A stretch of 38,830 nucleotides of DNA, taken from Gammaproteobacteria bacterium (lineage in GTDB: Bacteria; Pseudomonadota; Gammaproteobacteria; Chromatiales; Chromatiaceae). The first letter of the stretch is position 1, and the number at the start of each line of letters is the position of its first letter. The stretch is taken from positions 1 through 38,830 of the forward strand of contig JASBTJ010000062.1 of assembly GCA_030148485.1 (NCBI GenBank), read 5' to 3'. Positions 17,783 to 25,772 of this stretch are shown here, piece by piece. The translations under genes and the position numbers were made by a program. Below the pieces are notes generated by a model, which saw only the letters and a program-made list of their open reading frames with translations, was not told the DNA's origin and ran no database searches.

Positions 17783-18160
17783 GGCGATAGCCAGGCCATA
17801 CCAATAATCGGCCTCCGCCATATCTGGGGCCAACCCAACCCCCAGCTCGTACATCAGGCCCAAGGCATATTGCGCATCTGCCTGCCCCTGCACGGCGGCG
17901 CGGCGGTACCAATAGGCCGCCCGCGCATCGTCCCGGGGGACCCCCAGACCCCGCCGGTAGGCATAACCGAGATAACGCTGCGCCTGGGCATTTCCGGTTC
18001 GCGCCAATGGTTGCCACAAGCGCACCGCGGCGGCGTACTGCGAACCGGCCCAGGCGATGACTCCGGCGTCGACCGCGGCGCTATCAGCCGCTCTCGCACC
18101 CACCGATCCAACGCCCACCAGCACAGCCAGACCCAGGGCAGACAGATAACCCATTCGCAT
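17714..18160 (-). CDS. Exported Sel1-repeat protein with repeat-derived C-terminus
   Basis: 148 residues from the ATG at 18160 (a second ATG at 18154 is equally possible). The signal peptide is YLSALGLAVLVGVGSVGARA. Sel1-like (SLR, TPR-related) repeats follow: AAAVRLWQPLARTGNAQAQRYLGYAYRRGLGVPRDDARAAYWYRRAA and AQYALGLMYELGVGLAPDMAEADYWYGLAIAQG. Such repeats mediate protein-protein contacts. The final 20 residues (TSEKIQRFRGTGRCRQNRSR) are encoded entirely by repeat copy 2 and look unlike the rest, being very basic. The native 3' end was probably displaced by the insertion, so the gene may be truncated. Confidence 0.75.
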   Translation of the reverse strand: MRMGYLSALGLAVLVGVGSVGARAADSAAVDAGVIAWAGSQYAAAVRLWQPLARTGNAQAQRYLGYAYRRGLGVPRDDARAAYWYRRAAVQGQADAQYALGLMYELGVGLAPDMAEADYWYGLAIAQGTSEKIQRFRGTGRCRQNRSR

Positions 18161-18178
18161 ATCCGGACTCGCTAATAA

Positions 18179-18190
18179 TTAAACGTTTAA
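18179..18190. promoter_or_regulatory. Palindrome TTAAACGTTTAA upstream of the Sel1 gene
   Basis: A perfect 12-bp palindrome in a locally AT-rich patch, 19 bp before the Sel1 start and within the divergent Sel1/sulP control region (18161-18339). It could be an operator or part of a -10 region. A TATACT at 18272-18277 may be the -10 box for the permease gene, but I found no matching -35. Confidence 0.3.
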
Positions 18191-18339
18191 AAGGGTTTTC
18201 CCGACAGACCCAGTTTCCATAGCAGCATGGCATATTCCAATTTGTTTGTGGGCCACGCTTGATGCTTACCCTATACTGCCGGGTTTGACACGCGCCGACG
18301 ATCCCGGTCGCGCGGCAACACGATTTGACGGAGGTTTCC

Positions 18340-20169
18340 TTGGCGAACGGCAGAATGCGCGGCTGGCGGGCAATGGCCTTTCCTTTCCTGCAATGGTGGC
18401 CGATGGTCAACGGCACCACCCTGAAGGCGGACGCCAGCGCCGGTCTGACCGGCGCCATCGTGGTGCTGCCGCAGGGGGTCGCCTTTGCCACCATCGCCGG
18501 GATGCCGCCGGAGTATGGCCTGTATGCCGCCATGGTGCCCGCCATCATTGCGGCGTTCTTCGGTTCCTCATGGCACCTGGTGTCCGGCCCGACCACCGCG
18601 GCGTCCATCGTGCTGTTCTCCTCGTTGAGCGCCTTGGCCGAACCCGGTTCCGCCGAATACGTTTCGCTGGCCATCACCCTCTCCTTCCTGGTCGGGCTTG
18701 TGCAACTGGTGATGGGTATCGCCCGACTCGGCACCCTGGTGAACTTCATCTCCCACTCCGTGATCATCGGCTTCACGGCCGGGGCGGCGTTGTTGATCGG
18801 CGGCAGTCAACTGAAGCATTTCTTCGGCCTGGAGATGGAGCGCGGGCTGCACTTCCACCAAGTGCTCGGCGAGGTCGCCACCCGCTTTGGTGAGGTCAAC
18901 CTGCTGGTCACGGCCGTGGCCTTGGTGACCCTGATCAGCGGCATCCTGATCAAACGCTATGTACCGAAGGTGCCGTACATGATCGGCGCCATGGTCGCCG
19001 GCAGCGCCGTGTCCGTGGCGTTGAACGCCTGGCTCGGTCAGGACGCCACCGGCATCCAGACCGTCGGCGCCCTGCCCGCCCAACTGCCGCCATTGTCGGC
19101 GCCGGACCTCAGCCTGGAGACCATCAAGGCCTTGGCGCCCGTCACCCTGGCCGCCACCCTGTTCGCCCTGACCGAGGCGGTGTCCATCGCCCGTTCGCTG
19201 GCTTCCCGCTCGGGCCAGGTCATCGACGGTAACCAGGAATTCGTCGGCCAAGGACTGTCGAACATGTTCGGCAGCTTCTTCTCCGCCTATGTCGCCACCG
19301 GCTCGTTCAACCGTTCCGGCGTGAACTACGCGGCCGGCGCCAAGACCCCGTTGGCGGCGGCCATTGCCGGGGTGCTGCTGATCGGCATCGTGGTAGCGGT
19401 CGCGCCGCTGACCGCGTACCTACCCAACGCGGCCATGGCCGGTATTCTCATGCTGGTGGCCTGGGGTCTGATCGACTTCCACCACATCGGCCACATTCTC
19501 AAGGCGAGCCGATCGGAGGCCGCCGTCCTGGCGGTCACCTTCTTCGCCACCCTGTTCCTCGAACTCGAGTTCGCCATCCTGCTCGGCATCATCCTGTCGC
19601 TGGTGGTCTACCTGAGCAAGACATCACGCCCGGCCGTGCGGGTGCGGGTGCCCGACCCGCGTCTGCCCAAACGCCAGTTCGTCACCGATCCGGACCTCCC
19701 CCAGTGTCCGCAACTCGGCATGGTGCGGATCGATGGCTCGCTGTTCTTCGGCGCCGTCCCCTATGTGCGCGAAAAACTGTTGGAACTGGAAGAACAGGAA
19801 CCGGACCAGAAAAGTCTGCTGATCATCGCCAAGGGCATCAACTTCCTCGACGTCGCCGGGGCCGAATTCCTGGCCGAAGAAGCCAAGCGACGCCGCGCCA
19901 AGGGCGGCAAGCTCTACATGTACGAGGTGAAGGAAGGCGTCTGCGCGCCGCTCAAGCGGACCGGGCTGGCCGAGCAGATCGGCAGCGAGAATCTGTTCGA
20001 ATCCAAAACCCAGGCGATCCGCACCATCATCAGCGAGTTGGATCCGAAGATCTGCCAGCGCTGCTCGCGGCGTATCTTCCTCGAATGCGAAGCCACCTCC
20101 TGCGTCCCGCAGGCCTTCAAGCCGGTGGACGCGAATCTGCTCGAAGGAGGCGACGCCCTCAAGGCATAG
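18340..20169 (+). CDS. SulP family anion permease with STAS domain and C-terminal Cys cluster
   Basis: Inner-membrane SLC26/SulP transporter for sulfate, bicarbonate or related anions. Translation probably starts at the TTG at 18340, since GGAGG (18330-18334) is 5 nt upstream; the first ATG (18355) is 20 nt from it. That gives about 609 residues. The transport domain covers the first 420 or so residues: IVVLPQGVAFATIAGMPPEYGLYA, VSGPTTAASIVLFSSL, VIIGFTAGAALLIGGSQLKHFFG and EFVGQGLSNMFGSFFSAYVATGSFNRSGVNYAAGAKTPLA. A STAS domain follows (VRIDGSLFFGAVPYV, KSLLIIAKGINFLDVAGAEFL). The last 60 residues carry CQRCSRRIFLEC and a fourth Cys (TSC), possibly a metal site. No carbonic anhydrase or sulfate-assimilation gene lies beside it, so the substrate is open. 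Confidence 0.92.
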   Translation: MANGRMRGWRAMAFPFLQWWPMVNGTTLKADASAGLTGAIVVLPQGVAFATIAGMPPEYGLYAAMVPAIIAAFFGSSWHLVSGPTTAASIVLFSSLSALAEPGSAEYVSLAITLSFLVGLVQLVMGIARLGTLVNFISHSVIIGFTAGAALLIGGSQLKHFFGLEMERGLHFHQVLGEVATRFGEVNLLVTAVALVTLISGILIKRYVPKVPYMIGAMVAGSAVSVALNAWLGQDATGIQTVGALPAQLPPLSAPDLSLETIKALAPVTLAATLFALTEAVSIARSLASRSGQVIDGNQEFVGQGLSNMFGSFFSAYVATGSFNRSGVNYAAGAKTPLAAAIAGVLLIGIVVAVAPLTAYLPNAAMAGILMLVAWGLIDFHHIGHILKASRSEAAVLAVTFFATLFLELEFAILLGIILSLVVYLSKTSRPAVRVRVPDPRLPKRQFVTDPDLPQCPQLGMVRIDGSLFFGAVPYVREKLLELEEQEPDQKSLLIIAKGINFLDVAGAEFLAEEAKRRRAKGGKLYMYEVKEGVCAPLKRTGLAEQIGSENLFESKTQAIRTIISELDPKICQRCSRRIFLECEATSCVPQAFKPVDANLLEGGDALKA

Positions 20170-20327
20170 CCCAGGGTTGGAACTTACGGCGACAGTCCCT
20201 ATCTTTAACACGGTAAACGATCAACAAGTGATGCGCCGAGCCGGGGTGCGGCATTGACCCATCGCAACGCCCCGGACTGCAAACAGCGCATACTGAACGC
20301 GTCAACATGGACTGAGGAACCGTCATC

Positions 20328-20861
20328 ATGCCTGGACTGAAAGCCCCTTCCGACCTCGTCGAAGCGATGGGCGAGGCTTATGAGCTGATGCTCGAACGCA
20401 CCAGCGAAGGGATAGACCGGCTGCGCAAGCTGGAACAGAAGGCCGAACCACAGGTGCAACAGGCCTTGTCCGATGCCAAGGACAAGGCGGTGGAGTTGGG
20501 CGAGCTGACCCGCGAGGAAGCGGACCGCGTAGCGGAGTATCTGGACCGCGACCTGAAAGCCGCCGGTGCGTGGCTGGCCGAGACGGGCGAGGAATTCCGT
20601 GACTGGCTCGGTATGGAGGCGGCGTTGATCAGCGACCGGCTTCTGGACATGTTTGCCAAGGCCGCCGATCAAACGTCGATTGAACTGCAAAAGCTGCGGG
20701 AACGCGCGGCCAGCGCCGAATACAAGACCGGCGAACTGGCCGGCCCGGGCACGCTGATCTGCCAAGCTTGCGGTGAATCCCTGCATTTCAAAAAGGCCGG
20801 ACACATCCCGCCGTGCCCGAAGTGCAGCGCCACCACGTTCAAACGCGCACCCGGTAAGTAA
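20328..20861 (+). CDS. Zinc-ribbon protein of the DUF1451 (YbeL-like) family
   Basis: 177 residues from the ATG at 20328. About 130 residues of charged helix (AYELMLERTSEGIDRLRKLEQKAEPQVQQALSDAKDKAVELGELTREEADRVAEYLDRDL) lead to a C-terminal zinc ribbon, CQACGESLHFKKAGHIPPCPKCSATTF, with two CxxC knuckles. This matches the YbeL/DUF1451 architecture, whose function is not established. It is cytoplasmic, without a signal peptide. It sits 158 bp downstream of the permease gene, so it may have its own promoter; nothing recognisable lies in 20170-20327. Confidence 0.88.
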   Translation: MPGLKAPSDLVEAMGEAYELMLERTSEGIDRLRKLEQKAEPQVQQALSDAKDKAVELGELTREEADRVAEYLDRDLKAAGAWLAETGEEFRDWLGMEAALISDRLLDMFAKAADQTSIELQKLRERAASAEYKTGELAGPGTLICQACGESLHFKKAGHIPPCPKCSATTFKRAPGK

Positions 20862-20964
20862 CCGCCGGTCACGCCGGGCTTGCCCATGTCCGGGCGCTGT
20901 CTGCCGCTATGCCCAGACAGCATCGACGGGGGACATCCCTGGCTTGGTGACCGGCCTCGGTAAA

Positions 20965-21007
20965 CCGCTGCCCGGCCGGGCCTTCCTACGGCCCGGCCGG
21001 GCAGCGG
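20965..21007. terminator. 18-bp perfect GC hairpin at the end of the hemerythrin-like gene
   Basis: Arms CCGCTGCCCGGCCGGGCC (20965-20982) and its exact complement (20990-21007) flank a 7-nt loop. It starts 1 bp beyond the hemerythrin stop codon. On the minus strand it is followed by TTTA, so it could end that transcript. It also lies 103 bp after the zinc-ribbon gene and may stop transcription from both sides. Confidence 0.6.
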
Positions 21008-21008
21008 C

Positions 21009-21455
21009 TTATGCGTCAGCCATTTTCTGCGTGTCCATTTCGTCACGGTAGGCTTGCCCAAGCGAGGCCCGCTGTCGTTCGGACAATACCGCCTTGGCCG
21101 CTGCGAACACCTCCTGTTCCTCCTCGTCGAGGTGGTGCCGAAGACACTCGCCCAGCTTCTTGGCCGTGGCCAGCCAAGCGGATGAACTGCGGTCGGTTTC
21201 ATCGAGCTGTTCGACCAGTTCGTCCAAGTCATGGTGCTCGGCGATGCTGTGGCGCGCCTTTTCCTGGGTCTCATCGGACTCCATCAACGCCATGTAAAAA
21301 TGCCGTTCCTCGGCAATGGCATGCGCGGTCAGTTCCCGTTTCAACTCATCATAGAACTGTTCTCGATCCTCGGTATCGCCCGAGGTCTCAAGCAATTTCT
21401 GCAATACGTCGCGCTGTATGTCATGGTCCCTGCTGAGCGCTTCAAAAATATCCAT
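21009..21455 (-). CDS. Hemerythrin HHE cation-binding domain protein
   Basis: 148 residues from the ATG at 21455, which has AAGGAGAT upstream. The family is a four-helix bundle with a di-iron centre ligated by His and Glu/Asp. Candidate ligands are SRDHDIQRD near residue 10, LTAHAIAEERHFYMAL near 45-60, ARHSIAEHHDLDELV near 75, and CLRHHLDEEEQEVF near 115. Members bind oxygen or nitric oxide, or take part in iron and redox stress responses. Here there is no fused output domain, so a storage or stress role is plausible. The gene is monocistronic and is followed by a strong hairpin. Confidence 0.9.
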   Translation of the reverse strand: MDIFEALSRDHDIQRDVLQKLLETSGDTEDREQFYDELKRELTAHAIAEERHFYMALMESDETQEKARHSIAEHHDLDELVEQLDETDRSSSAWLATAKKLGECLRHHLDEEEQEVFAAAKAVLSERQRASLGQAYRDEMDTQKMADA

Positions 21456-21595
21456 CTCACGATCTCCTTTTCGTTCGAACCCCTGTTGGGACCCATCAAG
21501 CGCCACACGGTTCATGTGACGCCGTGTTTCGTGTCAGGATTGACACCGACTGCGCAAATGAACCGAACCCGATTTCAGGCATCCATACACCCATA

Positions 21596-21746
21596 GGGAA
21601 GCGTTGAATAAATCCATCCTGGACTTCTCAGCGCATGCTGCGCGGCAAACGTGGTTTGCCGCTTGCTTCAAAATCAGTCACTTGCCGTGACCGATTTTGG
21701 CGGCACCTCCCTGTGCCGCGGGACCTCTGACTTTTTCAGAGGTACC
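21596..21746 (+). repeat. Dispersed hairpin repeat (MITE-like), copy 3
   Basis: Same five-hairpin layout as copy 2. Hairpin 2 is a perfect 9-bp stem GCGGCAAAC (21642-21650)/GTTTGCCGC (21654-21662). The end hairpin pairs ACCTCTGA (21723-21730) with TCAGAGGT (21736-21743). CCATAGGG occurs on both borders (21591-21598 and 21745-21752), containing a probable target duplication such as ATAG. This copy is between divergent genes (hemerythrin-like and phospholipase D-like), so it does not always act as a 3'-end terminator. Confidence 0.85.
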
Positions 21747-21808
21747 ATAGGGGAAAGGCGCCGCAGCACGCCGCCTCTCGCGCTCGAACCGCATGGACGA
21801 TTGGCCAA

Positions 21809-23929
21809 ATGGAAACCCCACACCGCCCGGTGCTTGAAACCGGCAGAAACTGCTGGTGCAAAGCCGAAGCCGATCGCGTCGGCGTGGCGGTCGATGCGGC
21901 CGCGTACTTCAAGGCCTTCACCGAGGCCTGCCAGGGCGCACAACGGCAGATTCTGATACTGGGCTGGGACTTCGACCGCCGCGAACGCTTGCACCGTGAC
22001 GATCGCGACCATCCCGAGCAGGATCAACTGGGCAACTTCCTGGTCTCCCTGGTGAAGAGCAAACCGCACCTGCATCTATACCTGCTGTCGTGGGATTTCA
22101 ACATGATCTACGCGACCGAACGGGAGCTGTTACCTGCGCTACGGCTGCGTATGCAAACGCCACCGCGCTTTCACTTTCGGCTGGACGGACACCACCCCCC
22201 TGGCGCATCCCACCATCAGAAGGTCGTGGTCATTGACGACAGCATCGCCTTCACTGGCGGCATCGATCTCAGCCGCTGGCGCTGGGATACCTGTGAGCAC
22301 GCGCCGGATGATCCCCGCCGCCGGGACCCCAACGGCAAACCCTATCAACCATTTCACGACATGATGTGGGTATTCCAGGGCGCCGTCGCCCAACGCCTCG
22401 GCGATCTGGCACGGGAACGCTGGTGCCGCGCACACGGGCGGCGTATCAAGCCGCCTGCCGCACCCGCAACCGCTCCTTGGCCGTCCTCCGTGCCCGTGGC
22501 ACTGACCTCGACCGAGGTAGCACTGGCCAGGACCGAGCCGGCCTACCGGGGCAATCCCACAGTTGGCGAGATCCGGCAGTTATACGAAGACAGCATTGCC
22601 GCTGCGCAACGGCACATCTATATCGAAAACCAGTATTTCACCGCAACCCGCATCGCCAAGGCGTTGGCGAAACGCCTCGCGGAACCGGACGGACCGGAGA
22701 TTGTTATGGTATTTCCGCAGCGGACCGGCGGCTGGTTGGAGCAAATGACCATGGACGTGCTGCGCGGCCGTGTGGTGGAGCGCCTGCGTCGTGCCGATCG
22801 GCACGACCGCTTGCGCATCTATTACCCGTATCAGGTGGACCTGGGCGAGCAATGCATCAGTCTACACGCGAAACTGATGATCGTGGATGATCGCCTGCTG
22901 CGTATCGGCTCGGCAAACGCCAGTGCCCGATCAATGGGTCTGGACACCGAATGCGACGCCGTGATCGAGGCTTCACCGGGGGACGACGAAACCGCCGCAT
23001 TCATCACCGCCTTCCAGCATCGGCTGTTGGCCGAGCATCTTGACTGCAAGGCGACAGAGGTGGCCAGGATCGCGCAGGATGGGCTCGGTCTGATTGCGAC
23101 CATCGAGGCCCTGCGCTCGGACAAGGGCCGGAGCCTGCATCCACTTGACTGCAGCATACCGGCGGAGGTGGACGACCTTGTGCCGGATTCCGGCGTCATC
23201 GACCCACCCGAGCCCTTCAGTCCCGATTATTTTGTCGCCCAATATGTCCCGCGCGAGGGCCGCGCTGTGGGTCGCCGGCGGGTCATGTTGTTCGTCGTCG
23301 CCATCCTGTTGCTGTTGGGTCTGGCCGCGGCCTGGCGTTGGAGCCCATTACAGGCCTGGTTGTCACCCACGCTGGTCAGCAACTGGCTCGACGGGTTCGA
23401 CTCACCCGTGACCCAGGCCGCCGTTGCCATCGGCGCATTCACCCTTGCTGCGCTGCTGATGGTGCCGATCACGCTGTTGGCGCTGATCAGCGGCATGGCA
23501 TTCAGCGGCTGGCAGGCGTTCGGTTACGCACTGACCGGTGCCTTCAGTGCTGCACTGATCGGCTTTCTCGCTGGTCGTTACCTGAGCGCAGGGCTGGTCA
23601 AACGCATGAACGGTTCGCGACTGGCAAAACTCAGCAAACGACTGGCCAAGCGCGGCACGGTCGCTGTAGCGGTACTCCGCCTGGTACCCATAGCGCCGTT
23701 CGCAGTGTTCAACATCGTCGCCGGCAGCTCGCACCTGGGCTGGCGTCAGTTCACCATCGGCAGCCTGTTGGGCTTGGCACCCGGGATGGCGGCAATCACC
23801 CTGTTCTCAGGTACGCTGTGGCAGGCAGTGCGCTCGCCGTCCTGGACCAATGTCGGCATCGCGCTGGCGGCGGGTGTCGGGTTGATCATGATCGCCTGGC
23901 TGGTAAAACGTTGGCTACGCTCGGGTTGA
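21809..23929 (+). CDS. Phospholipase D-like protein fused to a VTT (DedA/TVP38) membrane domain
   Basis: 706 residues from the ATG at 21809 (METPHRPVLETGRNCW). The first HKD motif is SHHQKVVVIDDSIAFTGGID near residue 135. The second is LHAKLMIVDDRLLRIGSANASARS near residue 352. Both are complete, so phosphatidyltransferase or phospholipase activity is expected. From about residue 487 a membrane part starts (RRVMLFVVAILLLLGLAAAW) and continues into a VTT domain: MVPITLLALISGMAFSGWQAFGYALTGAFSAALIGFLAGR, then LRLVPIAPFAVFNIVAGSS. Family relatives make cardiolipin or remodel membrane lipids. It is followed after 6 bp by an EEP-family hydrolase, recalling the E. coli ybhP-clsB pair. Confidence 0.9.
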   Translation: METPHRPVLETGRNCWCKAEADRVGVAVDAAAYFKAFTEACQGAQRQILILGWDFDRRERLHRDDRDHPEQDQLGNFLVSLVKSKPHLHLYLLSWDFNMIYATERELLPALRLRMQTPPRFHFRLDGHHPPGASHHQKVVVIDDSIAFTGGIDLSRWRWDTCEHAPDDPRRRDPNGKPYQPFHDMMWVFQGAVAQRLGDLARERWCRAHGRRIKPPAAPATAPWPSSVPVALTSTEVALARTEPAYRGNPTVGEIRQLYEDSIAAAQRHIYIENQYFTATRIAKALAKRLAEPDGPEIVMVFPQRTGGWLEQMTMDVLRGRVVERLRRADRHDRLRIYYPYQVDLGEQCISLHAKLMIVDDRLLRIGSANASARSMGLDTECDAVIEASPGDDETAAFITAFQHRLLAEHLDCKATEVARIAQDGLGLIATIEALRSDKGRSLHPLDCSIPAEVDDLVPDSGVIDPPEPFSPDYFVAQYVPREGRAVGRRRVMLFVVAILLLLGLAAAWRWSPLQAWLSPTLVSNWLDGFDSPVTQAAVAIGAFTLAALLMVPITLLALISGMAFSGWQAFGYALTGAFSAALIGFLAGRYLSAGLVKRMNGSRLAKLSKRLAKRGTVAVAVLRLVPIAPFAVFNIVAGSSHLGWRQFTIGSLLGLAPGMAAITLFSGTLWQAVRSPSWTNVGIALAAGVGLIMIAWLVKRWLRSG

Positions 23930-23935
23930 TCGACC

Positions 23936-24646
23936 TTGCGCGTTGCCACCTACAACGTGCACGACTGCATCGGCCGTGACCGCCGTTACGACCCCGGCCG
24001 TGTCGCGACCGTGGTGCAGGCACTGAAAGCGGACATCGTCGCGTTGCAGGAAATCACCCTCGATCACGCCGGCGATCTGCTCGCGGATCTCGAAGCGATC
24101 ACCGGCATGCGCGGTCTGGACGGCACCGTATTCGCACGGGGGATCGGCCGCTACGGCAACCTGTTGTTGACCCGCCACGAAATACTCGAGTCACACCGCC
24201 ACGACCTCGCCACCGGCGGGCGCGAACCGCGCGGCGCCCTTGATGCGACCCTGGCGACTGATATCGGCCCGGTACGCGTGCTGGCCACGCATCTGGGACT
24301 GGCGCGTAGTGAACGCCGCGAACAGCTCGCCATGCTCGCTGAACAGACCGCACGGGGGCCCCACGCGACCATTCTGGCCGGCGACCTCAATGTTTGGCGA
24401 GGCAAGAACGAACTGGCCGAGCTGCAAGCGCAGGGGATGACCCATCGCCCGGTAGCCAGTTTTCCCGTGTGGCCACGGCCGTTGCTGGCCCTTGATCGTA
24501 TCCTGGTGCGCGAGCCGTTGCAGATCAAGGCATGTTGGCGCCACGCCGGCGACGGGGCGCAGCTGGCATCCGATCATTATCCGGTGGTCGCCGACCTGCG
24601 CTTCAGCCCGACGTGCCGTCTCGCCGACCGCCACGACGTCGCATGA
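23936..24646 (+). CDS. Endonuclease/exonuclease/phosphatase (EEP) family protein
   Basis: 236 residues from the TTG at 23936, 6 bp after the phospholipase D-like stop; no ATG fits better. EEP motifs are RVATYNVHDCIG (metal-binding Asn), VALQE (catalytic Glu), THLGLARSERREQLA, AGDLNVW and the C-terminal SDHYPVVADL. The family hydrolyses phosphodiester bonds in nucleic acids or phospholipid head groups. Linkage to a PLD gene resembles E. coli YbhP beside ClsB, which points to lipid chemistry. No signal peptide is visible. Its last 44 bp overlap the end of the converging GGDEF-EAL gene. Confidence 0.88.
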   Translation: MRVATYNVHDCIGRDRRYDPGRVATVVQALKADIVALQEITLDHAGDLLADLEAITGMRGLDGTVFARGIGRYGNLLLTRHEILESHRHDLATGGREPRGALDATLATDIGPVRVLATHLGLARSERREQLAMLAEQTARGPHATILAGDLNVWRGKNELAELQAQGMTHRPVASFPVWPRPLLALDRILVREPLQIKACWRHAGDGAQLASDHYPVVADLRFSPTCRLADRHDVA

Positions 24647-25772
24647 ACTGTTGGAATTCTGCCGCCGGCATCGGCGCACTGACCAAGTAGCCCTGTGCCT
24701 CGTCGCACCCTGCCCGCGCCAAAAAGTGCTGCTGTTCCACAGTCTCCACCCCTTCCGCAAGCACGCGCAGATTCAAGCTACGACCCAGCGCGATCACGGC
24801 GCGGACGATCGCCTCGTCGCTGCTGTCGCCCGGCAGGTCCATGACGAAGGAGCGATCGATCTTCAGGCGATCGATGGGTAAACGTTTCAAGTAGCTCAAC
24901 GACGAGTAACCGGTGCCGAAATCGTCAACAGAAATACTGACACCCAGCCCCTTCAAGCTGTCCATGAGACCGAGGGTCTGCTCCGTATGCGCCATGATGG
25001 TGCTCTCGGTGATCTCAAGCTCCAGGTGGTCACCGCGCAAGCGATAGCGCTCGATCATGCGCTGGACCGTACCCAGCGTATGCGGTTCACGCCATTGCGC
25101 ACCGGCGACGTTTACGGCGATCTTTTTCAAGCGCAAGCCAGCATCCAACCAACGACGCATGTCTGCGCAGGCCGTCTCCAGAACGATGTTTCCGATGGTA
25201 CCGATCAGTCCCTGCTCCTCGGCGATCGGGATAAAGGCGTCCGGCGCGACAAGCCCCCGCTCGGGATGCCGCCAGCGAACCAACGCCTCGGCACCGAAAA
25301 AGGTGTCGTCGGACAGATACCACTGGGGCTGATACCAGACCTCGAACTGGTTCTCCTGGATGGCTTGGCGCAACTCGGCGCCGACCGTAAGACGCTCCAC
25401 CGCCGCCGTAGTCAGTTCGGGGGTATAGAATTGGAAATTGTTCCGCCCAGAATGCTTGGCGTGATAAAGCGCGGAATCGGCGTTCTTCACCAAGGTCGCG
25501 GTATCTCCCTCGCCCTCGGATGTCATGCTGATGCCGATGCTGGCGGTCAGCGACAACGGCTGGCCGTCTTCCTCATGGGGTTCTCGCATGACGTCCAACA
25601 GCTTCTGTGCGGCGCTGGCCGCATCCGCGGGACGCGCGATGTCTTCGAGCAACACCAGGAATTCGTCGCCACTCAGGCGGGCCACGGTGTCGCCGCTCCG
25701 CATGACATGCTGAATGCGCTCGGCGGTCACACACAGCACCCGATCACCGATCGGGGTGCCCGAGACTGTCAT
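24603..25772 (-). pseudogene. 3' part of a frameshifted GGDEF-EAL gene: GGDEF remainder and EAL phosphodiesterase
   Basis: This frame contains the second half of one signalling gene; coding similarity resumes at about 25757 with [14 protein letters not shown]. The nearest ATG in this frame is at 25772. It holds the rest of the GGDEF domain with a degenerate active site (RLSGDEF) and an RSGD I-site five residues ahead. A complete EAL domain follows: FGAEALVRWRHPERG, LELEITEST, VDDFGTGYSSLSYLKRLPIDRLKIDRSFV and LAEGVETVEQ. Cyclic di-GMP hydrolysis would be expected if translated. Separated from its sensor part it has no evident ribosome binding site. See the 5' part for the frameshift. Confidence 0.85.

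Noticed and set aside
18285-18290. TTGACA as a -35 box for the SulP gene
   Set aside because: No -10 hexamer at 16-18 bp downstream and the position is too close to the ribosome binding site.
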